NCBI GenBank assembly: GCA_003833135.1
Contig: QZLH01000597.1
Location: 14,776-30,120, forward strand
DNA length: 15,345 bases
Origin: Oehlia diaphana
Lineage: Eukaryota; Glomeromycota; Glomeromycetes; Glomerales; Glomeraceae
Direction of reading: 5' to 3'
The position numbers and the translations under genes are program-made. Each line of letters opens with the position of its first letter. The stretch's first letter is position 1. The notes below the pieces were generated by a model that worked only from the letters and a program-made list of their open reading frames with translations, was not told where the DNA came from and did not search any database. Below are positions 1 through 9,065 of the stretch, piece after piece.

Positions 1-1807
1 TAGTAAGGTAGTAATTTTAATTTTAACTCTGGCCAAATTGTACTTTCAGCCAAAATTAAGTATGGCAATTACTGTAGTAATTGATCATTACAAGTAGGTT
101 TGATATGAAAAATTTTTTTTTTCTTGTGTTACAGCATATGTTGTATCTTGACGTGACGTATGCCGTAAGGTAACTACCCTTGGTAAAAGAAATGTCTGCA
201 ACCCTATATAGTACTCGATACGCAAAATCATTAGTCGAGTCACTTGACTCAATCAACCATAATCGATTTCAATTTGATCGACTCAATTCCCTAGCCCATT
301 TATAATTTGAACCTTGTTTTTCCTGTGTCGATCAATTGATCATTTTCATCGCTCTTCAGGGTGTTCTGCATTATTTTTTAAAATACTTCACTTCTGATTA
401 CAAAATTGGATTCTAAATTAGTATTTTAGAATGAAAAATGAATTTCAAATAGAAAACGTTTACGCCTACTAACTATGCCAAATGCAGTAAATTATATATA
501 CTTTTTTTAGCTGCGAACAAGAATTTTGCAAAATGCTGTATACAGCAGTCAACATACAAAAAACGTATAACTCAAGGATTGTTCTATTTCAATCACTTAA
601 TAAGCGTCACAATAATTGCACGTCTCGTAATCCAATTTATTAAATTTATTTATATCAGAATAAGTCAGAACAATTAGCAATAAATTTACGTTTTATATAA
701 TTGTTATATTTAAATAAATTTTATTAAATTTATAAAAAATGAATTATATCAAATGCGAAACTTATAAAAAAAATCAACATAAAAAAATCAAATTAACAAG
801 TTAATTGTAGATGAACCCACGTATATCAAACTTGCATTGCACAGAATCAATCAACATACGCAATGCATATTACATTCCCCAAATTCGATTATGTTTCGGT
901 TCCAATTTTGAATGAATTTATACAATTCATATCTGAAACTTAATCATATTTCAATCCTTATCATGTTCATTAAATAGATCATGTTCTTCTAATGTTTCAG
1001 ATTAGATTTGTTTAAATTAGATTTAGGACATGATACAACATGCAATATTCAAATTACTAGTAGTAGTAGAATATACAGTATATGATAGCAACATTATAGA
1101 GTTTATAATTTTTATTTTACGTTGTTAGTCATTTTGATATTTTCTGATGTCCTATAATTTTGATAAATAAATAATATACAAATAATACTATGTAATATAA
1201 CGTATTTTCTTATTTCTGAGTAACTCTATAATAGTAAAAAAAAAAGAACTCTTTATACTTTCTTAAAATAGTATATAGAAAAAAATCAAATTAATAAATA
1301 ATTTGCAGAAAACTCGTAATTTGCATAATTTAGTTGTTTATAACACAACGACCGTGTATTACTTACTACTGTATTACGTATTTCGTGATGACCACGAAAA
1401 TTTGATTAGTTAAAAATTTTGTTTATTAATGTTTAGAACTAAATACTTTTTATCTTAATCAATCAATTGATTTCAAATAGTCATTTAAGTGTTAATTGTT
1501 AAAAATTCAAATATGAACTAATTAAAGTTTTTTGGTCAATTAACGGCTAACCAAATAAACAAACTAACTCACTTTAATTAGTCACGTGCTAGAGATTTAT
1601 TGGCTATATCACGTGACTGTAGATCATTCGTTCATAGGAAGAAACTATATTTTACTCTAACAACCTAATGAAATTTAAATTGTAAATTATAAAGATTATT
1701 GGGGTCAAAATACGTGATATAAAAAATATATAAATACAAAATTCAAGATTGAATTAAAAATTAGAGAAATATAATAACCAAATACGCACCTATCTACAGC
1801 ATATAAA
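1..1807. other. AT-rich non-coding region; right part is 3' flank of the channel gene
   Basis: I see no convincing gene here. The only longer open frame (about 56-256, minus strand) has no recognisable domain. At 237-250 there is a 6-bp inverted repeat (GAGTCA, two bases, TGACTC). From about 530-590 rightwards the sequence resembles 8090-9065: both contain ATAAGCGTCAC (near 600 and 8152), ATGAACCCACG (near 811 and 8308), a shared ACAAC-ATGCAATATTC-like stretch (near 1036 and 8365) and TTAATTAGTCACGTG (near 1575 and 8703). This is therefore the duplicated 3' flank of the channel gene rather than unrelated spacer. Confidence 0.6.
1580..1618. repeat. 9-bp inverted repeat with two CACGTG hexamers
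   Basis: AGTCACGTG (1580-1588) is the exact reverse complement of CACGTGACT (1610-1618), with 21 bases between. Each arm holds the palindrome CACGTG, the E-box core bound by bHLH proteins. It lies about 190-230 bases downstream of the channel gene's stop codon, so it could be a 3' UTR hairpin, an E-box pair, or chance. In the duplicate flank one CACGTG is kept (8711-8716) and the second arm is eroded. Confidence 0.45.
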
Positions 1808-4800
1808 TTAATTTTTTATAGCTTTCAACATTTTAACTTTCTCATCAATATTGATATCATTGGCATTATCATTATTTTTTCGATCTACAAGACTTTTTAT
1901 CATTTTTTCAATATTATCATTTAAATTGTTCTTCATTGTTTTGAACTTTTCAATTTCACTTTCAATATCAAAATCATAATCCCAAATTGAAAATTTATCG
2001 TAATTCTTTTCATTAAAAACGTATTCTTCAAAAGTAGATTTCTTTTCAAAATCCCTAAAAATAGCACAATCATCTTTTCTATCCTCATACCACGTTTCAA
2101 AAGTTTTAGATTGACCAACATAATAAATGTATTTGGGATCACGTTCAATAGGTGGAAAATGAATTGGATACAATGCTTCATAATTTGCAATTTGATTTGC
2201 TCTAAATCTTAATAAAGCTTGTCTACCTTTAGTTGCTGCTTTTTCGTACACACCACTAAAGTAATTAAATGAATAAATAAAATGCATAAAAATAATTTTT
2301 ATATATTCAGTAAAATAATAGTGAACAACGTCTTACCCCATAAAAGCGATCAACATATTTTGCAAAATAATTACTAAAAGGATACTGGCGATCAAGGTAA
2401 ATACTTCAACAGCCCAAAAATCAAATGCATCTCTTTGAACATAATCACCACTAAGCCAATAAAATGTAGCTACCATTGCTGTAGGAAAGTATGAAAATGG
2501 ATTATCGTTCCGATCTGTAGGATCAAAATTAGCTTTCATTGAGACATTAAGTTCTTGTCCGTTTAAAGGATTTGTAGCGGTTCCACTAAATGTTGAATCT
2601 TTAATTTTAATGTTCTTTGTCTCTTTAAGTAGAATAAACCTATGTACAGTATATATATATAAAAATAAATTTTTGTTATTTTACATTTAAAAAAATATAT
2701 AAATTAATTGAATTATAAAAGTAATACATTGTATGTGCAAATGCAATTATTGCGATGCCGTTAAATAAAATAAATGGAAATACGGTTTTGGTAATAATTA
2801 TGACATAATAAATGTAAATGGCGATGTCTAACAAAAATAAAGTGATAAATGATTATTAAATAATTTCATTTCGTAAAAAAAATCAAATAAAGAAAATTTA
2901 TATTTACTTGGTATTAAGCGGAGATACGAAATCTAAAAAATTATATGAGTTCATTAATTAATATTAGCTAATTTAAATGCGGAATTGCAAAACCAAAGAC
3001 TAACCCCCTCAATCCAAAGGAAAAAAACTGAAGAAGCTATCAACACAATTAATCCAGTATCAGCTTTTTCGACGCTTCCAAAACCATCAGAAAACCGAAA
3101 ATCTTTAAGCATTATTGACATTACTATCACAGGAAGTACAATTGAAAATATATCAAAAATATTATATATGCTTTCAAAATATTTTCTGGGTCCATGAAAG
3201 TTTAATTGTATAACTTCTGTAGCGGATAAATAAGCTGCTAAATAGTAGAATACAACAATTAATATCTTTAAAAGATCTACATTTATAATAGTGGTGTTGT
3301 CTAAATATGCCCAACTAACTAATCCAAAACAAAAGATATAAAGAAGAAATCGAAGAAAGAGCAAGAAAAAGTGAGTTCTCGCTCTTTTCCAACGAAAGTC
3401 TATTATTGCTTCGGTTGCTGGATTGTCATAAATATCGTCGTTGTCCTCATAACGCACTACTCTAAAAAAAGGGCTCAACTTATTTTTCTCTTTCCGACCA
3501 ACATTGTACCATCGTGGTATGAATAAGAATAATAAAATATTTAAGAAAATTTTTTCCTTTGATTTATCTTGTTGAGGAGCACAATTTACAGTAAATTCAG
3601 GAAGCGGAACCACTCGTAAAGCTAATGGATGATTTTCGACATCATTATTATCAATATCTCCAAAAAATTTATACGTTTTATTTCTATAAGTTTTAAATAA
3701 TTTCCAAACCACATTATACCATTTAATTTTGTTTGAATGTAAATTGACTTCAAACGCTCTAAATTTCATTCCACGTCTTTTTTGATATTCTTCTGGAATA
3801 ATATTATAATGATCCTTTGCTGGAAAATAATTTTGATTCACAAAACATTCTTTTCGAAATAATTTTTTAACATAATCATCTGTCATAAATAAAAATTACG
3901 TTAAACTTTAAATCCTTTCCGAACTACTGTATAACAAAAATGAATCAACTAAAAAAAAATAACGAACCGTAATTATATCTAAATAATAGAGGAAGCGCCT
4001 TAGAAACGGTACTCATCCAACCCACATAGTCTATTGCGTGTCTAGTATAATATTCTAAAAGATAAGCAACAATAATGGTATCTTTAATTTCACGACCTAT
4101 ATTATTAAAAAAGTTAAACAATCTGTTCTTTGATATATATAATAATTAAAATTAAAATTAAAATTTACCTTTACAATGATAGATTGCTAATTCCATAACA
4201 TTCGTTATTTCATACTTTTCAGTATCGTCATTTATAGTCTTCTTTTTTTTCCAAAATGTTTTTCTCGGTATATGTAATTTATTGGCTTTTTTATCGTCAT
4301 CATTGTTTCCAAATAATATAAATTTTATCAAATGATCACAATCACCAAGAATCAAATTTTTCATAACATTATGTCGAACATCTAGCAATTTAAAATCATC
4401 AGGCTTGTACTTGATAAATCTCCATATTATACGATTAATATATGCAACCATTTCCTCACACTTTTTAAATAACAAATAAATAAATATTTAATCTAGTTAT
4501 ATTGCAAGAATATATATGAATTCGTTATAGTAAACACTTACGATATGTTTTTTAGTGTAATTTACAAGAAATTTCGTACGTTTATTGATAAATTCCAATG
4601 CTTTACATGCATGTCTAACTGCATTAACTTTTTCAATAATATCTTGCCGTCGAATTTCTTTTACTTTTCTTTCCACTTGATTTTTTCCATCCATTTCCAT
4701 TTCGATTATCGCTTCTTTATCTTTTTTCTTTTCCATTCTCGGTTCTTCGTCCTTTTTCTTTTTCTTTTCCATCTTATTAATTTCAATATCATCATCTTTT

Positions 4801-7058
4801 TCTATTTCGAGTTCATCTTCACTCACATCCTTTGAAACTCCTTCATACCAATAAACTTTCAAGTAAAAATCGGTTAATTTAAAGTCATTTAATTTATCAT
4901 CATTAGATTCATATTCAAATTTTTCAATCCGTAATCTTGTTTTTTCACTTTCTTGATTTACCGGAATACCATTTGTCCATATATATTCAAGAAATGGTTC
5001 TCCTTTGTTAGGAAGTTCGTCCTTGCTTTTATTTTTATCGTCAGAATTGATTTGATGCCAAACTTGGATAGTTGATCTACCAACTATAAGTTGTAAAGTT
5101 TCTATCTCTGATCCATTTTTATTCTGATAAAGATAAAATGAATTTCTTTCATAATCACTCAATACCCATGGTTCTTTCATAATGAATGTTGGTTTGAAAT
5201 TTGGATTTATATTTTCATTATAATATACAATAAGTCTTTCATTAGGTTCTATAACTTTTAATCGTTTTATATCTAAATCACTTAATTCTTTTTTGTCTTC
5301 TGTTTCTTGTTGTTGTTTTAATAATTTGTCAACCCTTTTAAGAATAGATTTAACATTTCCTTCATTATCAACTTGTAAAAGATTTCCCGAGGTTCTGGCT
5401 AAACGAGTACCTAAATTATCTATCGTAAGAAAATCATCTAATTCCATCATTGTTTCAATTTCTCCAACATTGTACATGTTCCAGATTATAAGCTTCAATT
5501 TTTTCTCTTCTGAGACGCTGTTACCTATTACAAGTAGTTTCCTATCTCTTTCAATGAATTCTATTAAGTGAATTTTTTCAATCTCATCGAATTTCTTTGA
5601 AATGGCCTCCAAACCGTTTTCCATAAAATACATCCTTAAATAAGCGTAATATAATTTAGTTGATTGAATTCATATGAAATCGATTTTTATGATAGAATTA
5701 CTTACTTGACAGATTGAAGTCCTCGTGTAAAGCAGAGGTGTAATTTGTTCTCACTTATCGAAAAATTATTTCTGTTATATTTTCTTGCAAATTTATAATG
5801 ACTATTTTCTATTCTTTTTGTAATTGTTTCTAATTTCATTTTTGCTAGATCGTAAACTAATAAGAAAAATTAAAATGAATTGAAATTAATTTACTACTAT
5901 ATAATAATAAACATAAAATTTTTAAAATTTGATTATTACCTTCAAGTAATTGTACACTATCTTTATAATGTTCAACCAAAAAATATCTATCATAAATACA
6001 CGAACGAAGTGGGTTCATACAATCAAATGTTTTTGATAAATCTAATTCATCTCTGACACGTTTCGGATAATTAAGTTTCTTATAAAAATTAAAATCATCT
6101 TTACAATTAAAACTGTGTATACCATCGAAGTTCAATATTATGAATCTTCTTAACGCAAAATATTTGTTTTCACTCTTTAAATTAGAAATTTCTGTGTTTT
6201 CGTTGTTTTTGGACACTTCTACAAATCTACATAATCCTGAAACTCCATAAATATGATAGACAATAGTCTTAGTATCTTTATTGAAAACATAATTTCCTTT
6301 ATCAATTTTTAGTTCAACGCGGTAGACGGTGGTAGTTCCATTTCTTTTCTTTCTTCCTTCTGTTTTACTCTTCATATCCTCATCATCTATATTAGATATG
6401 GCAACAAAAATGAAGTATTTATTATCATTCTTCCTGCATACATTAGATATATCAAAAGACCATCTATCGCTCAATCTGGTTTCATTGTATTCGCTATTTG
6501 AAGAATCAATGTTGTTATTATTAAAATTAATAATTTCATCTTCTTCTTGATTGTTGACCTCATCGTTTCCCTCATTAAAAAATTTACAAATAGTAAAATC
6601 ATCTTTTATTTCAAAATGTACAATCGTTTCGTTAACTTCATCGGATTCGTTATGATCATTATTCTTAAGTGGACGACGATCAGTGTTCTTCAATATTCTA
6701 ATCCGAAGATTTGCTAATTTCAAAAGAAAGAATTAACGTTAAAAATTGTTCATTTTGTAACAACCAAATATGAAATAATGAAATTACCTGTATCGAATGT
6801 AGCGACAAATTTTCCATCTTGACAAATTTCGATTTGATAATCTTTCTTTTTTTCATAAAGGGTGGTACCACTACCAGAACTTATTATGTTTCTACTCGAT
6901 CTTTTTTTGCTTTTAATCGATCTTGCATTTTCGTAACTAGTGATTGTTTCATAAAAAGTATTATCAACATCTTTAACACAACTTTTAATAACTATGACTT
7001 CTTGCTCATAATCTATTGAAGACCTAGTTTCAGGGTTGTCTTTCACTTCGTCAATCAT
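1808..7058 (-). CDS. Propeller-like/TRP-like ion channel protein, 11 exons, 1486 aa
   Basis: My spliced model (minus strand) is exons 7058-6788, 6713-5940, 5856-5706, 5634-4542, 4460-4169, 4096-3968, 3879-3005, 2932-2908, 2827-2728, 2639-2337 and 2255-1808. All ten introns (71-88 bp) are GT...AG, phases join, and 4461 nt gives 1486 residues. Residues 1-760 look like a WD40-type propeller (blade-like strands such as LIIWNMYN). A Lys/Glu linker follows (KMEKKKKKDEEP), then a soluble linker. Hydrophobic segments are S1 about 1073-1096, S2 1104-1124, S3 1142-1161, S4 1179-1203 (WIEGISYLRLIPN, typical of TRP channels), S5 1205-1241, a pore helix/filter near 1286-1303 (FPTAMVATFYWLSGDY) and S6 1309-1338 ending in NMLIAFMGG, a TRP-like S6 end. 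A GRQALLRFRANQ helix and an acidic coiled-coil tail end the protein. Its likely role is a membrane cation channel; ligand and ions are unknown. I chose ATG 7058 (A-rich leader); ATG 7127 would add 23 residues. Confidence 0.85.
2272..2338 (-). other. Intron 10 of the channel gene, splitting the S6 end from the TRP-box-like helix
   Basis: The intron proper is 2256-2336 (donor GTAAGA, acceptor TTTAG). It interrupts a Gly codon in phase 2, so the S6 end reads MLIAFMG-G-VYEKAATKG. The unspliced frame stops immediately with TAA at 2335-2333, so the last exon must be spliced on. The duplicate uses the same position with donor GTGAGG (intron 9508-9581). Confidence 0.75.
2908..2932 (-). other. 25-nt microexon (exon 8) of the channel gene
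   Basis: Between introns 2933-3004 (GTTAGT...TTTTTTAG) and 2828-2907 (GTAAAT...TTGTTAG) lies a 25-nt exon reading ISYLRLIP plus one base. Only this reading joins WIEG to NIAIYIYY in frame and restores the W-x-E-...-L-R-L pattern expected at the S4/S4-S5 region of TRP-like channels. Reading through either intron meets stops. The duplicate keeps the same 25-nt exon at 10152-10176 with one base change (CGC to CGT). Confidence 0.8.
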
Positions 7059-7125
7059 TTTTTTTTTATAATTTTTGAGGTAAAGAAAAAGAAAATTGAA
7101 TAGGTGGATTTTATATTTAGTATTC

Positions 7126-7131
<6 letters not shown>

Positions 7132-7157
<26 letters not shown>
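7132..7157. repeat. (AT)13 microsatellite upstream of the channel gene
   Basis: A run of 13 AT dinucleotides lies 74-99 bases upstream of the chosen ATG on the minus strand and directly beyond the alternative ATG at 7127. It could act as a TATA-like, easily melted promoter element or be a simple repeat. No separate core promoter can be told apart from the AT-rich background. Confidence 0.6.
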
Positions 7158-7160
7158 TAT

Positions 7161-8089
7161 GAAAATATTTTTCCACGCATATTTGATCTTTGTTTTTCAA
7201 GTTTCCTCCTATTGCAGTAATAATGGTGCTTTCCTAGTGATATTCAAAGTAGTATATGAATAAGATTTACATAGTTGTCAATGGTAATTGGCTTAGTCTA
7301 TGTGACATAAAGTTCGTAGAAATGCATATGTACTATGATCTCAAAAGGAATTAATTACTTAATTTTGGAGTCCGTCTCCCGATTATTAAATTATTAATTT
7401 ATTCTAATGATCGATGAAACCATTGTACCATAAAACATGTTTACACAAAATTTTCAAATAAAAAAATAAAAATTAATATATTCTATCATAATCTATTAAC
7501 GTAAGAGAAAACGAATTTTTAATTGAATAGTAAAAGTAGGCTTAATATTTTTTCTCTTTTTGTGGTAAAAAATGCCAAAAAAATAAAATTATTATAGATT
7601 AATTTTCTCTTTTTGTGGCAAAAAAAAAAAAAAAAAAAAAAAAATTTTTTTTTTTTTTTTGGGTAAAAAAAAGCAAAAAAAAAAAAATTATATAAAATTA
7701 ATTTTTTTTTTTTTTGGAAAAAAAAAAAAAAAAAAAAAAAAAATTTTTTTTTCTTTTTTGAAATAATAAGACCGATATGTATAAGATGATCATGTAACAC
7801 AGTGGTTGTGAGACTAATACTAAACTAATTCCAAAAAATTACTATAATAATTTTAGTTAAAGTACGCTTTGCGCGGTCATTTTTTTACTTCGAAATATGG
7901 TCTTTCATTGCTTAAAAAAAATAGTTATTTTTAGTAAATAATCATTTATAATGCATCATAGAATTTTTACTATTGTTCATTTCTGTATTAGCTGTGCCAC
8001 AGGCGATTGATTATGTTTATGTTTATCGGAGTTTTCATAATACCCTTTAATATACTGCAATAGTTGATTGTAAACTGGTTTATAATGAA
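7161..8089. other. AT-rich spacer without a recognisable gene
   Basis: Stops are dense in all frames. The one long open frame (7519-7800, minus) is poly-Phe/poly-Lys read out of homopolymer DNA and is not a gene. Besides the homopolymer repeat tract at 7541-7760 nothing specific is visible. This stretch separates the 5' end of the intact gene from the duplicated 3' flank of copy B. Confidence 0.55.
7541..7760. repeat. Degenerate poly(T)-GG-poly(A) repeat tract
   Basis: The tract alternates T-runs and A-runs around a short GG/GTGG core. Units such as TTTTTCTCTTTTTGTGG then AAAAA occur at about 7548, 7600, 7645, 7702 and, weaker, 7744, separated by ATTATAGATTAA- or ATATAAAATTAA-like spacers. 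Each unit is close to self-complementary and could fold into an A/T hairpin. The exact run lengths may be unreliable because of sequencing slippage. Confidence 0.6.
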
Positions 8090-9065
8090 AACCCGTATAC
8101 AGTTATTAAAAATATAAGCAGTATGACTCAATGTTTTCTCTCTCTTAATAATAAGCGTCACACTTGTATAATCAAATTTATTATATACATCAAAAACAGT
8201 ATAGACTGCTTACAGCAATAAACTTACATATAATAATTATATTCAAATAAAGCTCATTATCAAACGCGAAAACTTATTAAAAAAATCCATTAATAAATTA
8301 GTATATAAATGAACCCACGCATATAAACTTATGCAGAATCAGCAAAGACATGAAACAACATTCAATATTCAATTTACTAGTAACGGGAAAAAAAATTTAG
8401 TATGTATCATAGCAAATATTTTTAATAAGTAATATACAAATAATACATAATATAACAGATTTTTATTCTGAATCACCCTGGTATAGTAAATAACTGAAAT
8501 ATAAATACTTTTAATAATACAATCAATTAATTTCGATTGGTATTATATTAAAATTGAAACTAAAATCATCTGAAACCGTAAGATTGATATTGGGACTATG
8601 CTCGTACTATAAAAATCCATAAGATTTTCAAAGATTCAAAGATAGCTAGTCCACTAACCAAATTAGTGAAGAAAGATGATAGATTTATATGGGTTTACGT
8701 TTTAATTAGTCACGTGAATAGATTTATTGAGTATATCTCGACTATCTCGTGCTTTGCGAATAAAATATCGAAGTTTTGGAATTAACCGAAAAATTGAAGA
8801 ACATGGTTGTTTCTATAATAAGTCATGATGAATATTTATTTCGAACTTCATACATAATTAATAAAATGAATTGTTAATTATTAGTTAGTTCCAGCCAGGA
8901 AAAGAAAACTAAGCGTTAACATTAAAGAATAAATTAATAATATTTAGTAATATTTTACTCCAATAGCTATGATATATAAAAATATATAACCACTAACTAA
9001 ATACATAACTGGAAAAAAAAAATGATAAATCAGAGAAATGTACTAACCGAGTATACGATATTAAA
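8090..9065. other. 3' flank of the channel pseudogene, no gene
   Basis: The stretch contains no supportable gene. It is the diverged counterpart of about 530-1807, with matching islands (ATAAGCGTCAC at 8152, ATGAACCCACG at 8308, CACGTG at 8711-8716) separated by indels. The coding exons next to it are more similar between copies than this flank, as expected if the coding part was once under constraint. Confidence 0.55.

Larger units (their letters stand above)
590..4839. repeat. Segmental duplication, copy A (parent side)
   Basis: This block matches 8140-12071 in the same orientation. It covers the 3' flank and exons 11 to mid-4 of the intact channel gene. The match stops abruptly inside exon 4: both copies share TCCTTTGAAAC on the plus strand (ending 4839 and 12071) and are unrelated beyond it. 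The left end is diffuse; weaker similarity may reach about 530/8090. Because introns are shared between copies, the duplication was of DNA, not of a processed transcript. Confidence 0.75.

Noticed and set aside
56..256. 66-residue open frame on the minus strand
   Set aside because: No domain, no plausible partner exons that I could join, and composition like the surrounding non-coding DNA.
2985..6550. Open frames on the plus strand within the channel gene
   Set aside because: They are antisense shadows of the minus-strand exons, which have homology between copies, intact frame and matching splice sites.
7059..7127. Alternative upstream start adding 23 hydrophobic/basic residues
   Set aside because: Possible as a signal anchor, but a cytoplasmic propeller-like domain follows directly, and the ATG at 7058 has an A-rich leader with A at -3. 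Kept only as an alternative.
7519..7800. 93-residue open frame on the minus strand
   Set aside because: It is poly-Phe/poly-Lys read from poly(A)/poly(T) DNA; a low-complexity artefact.
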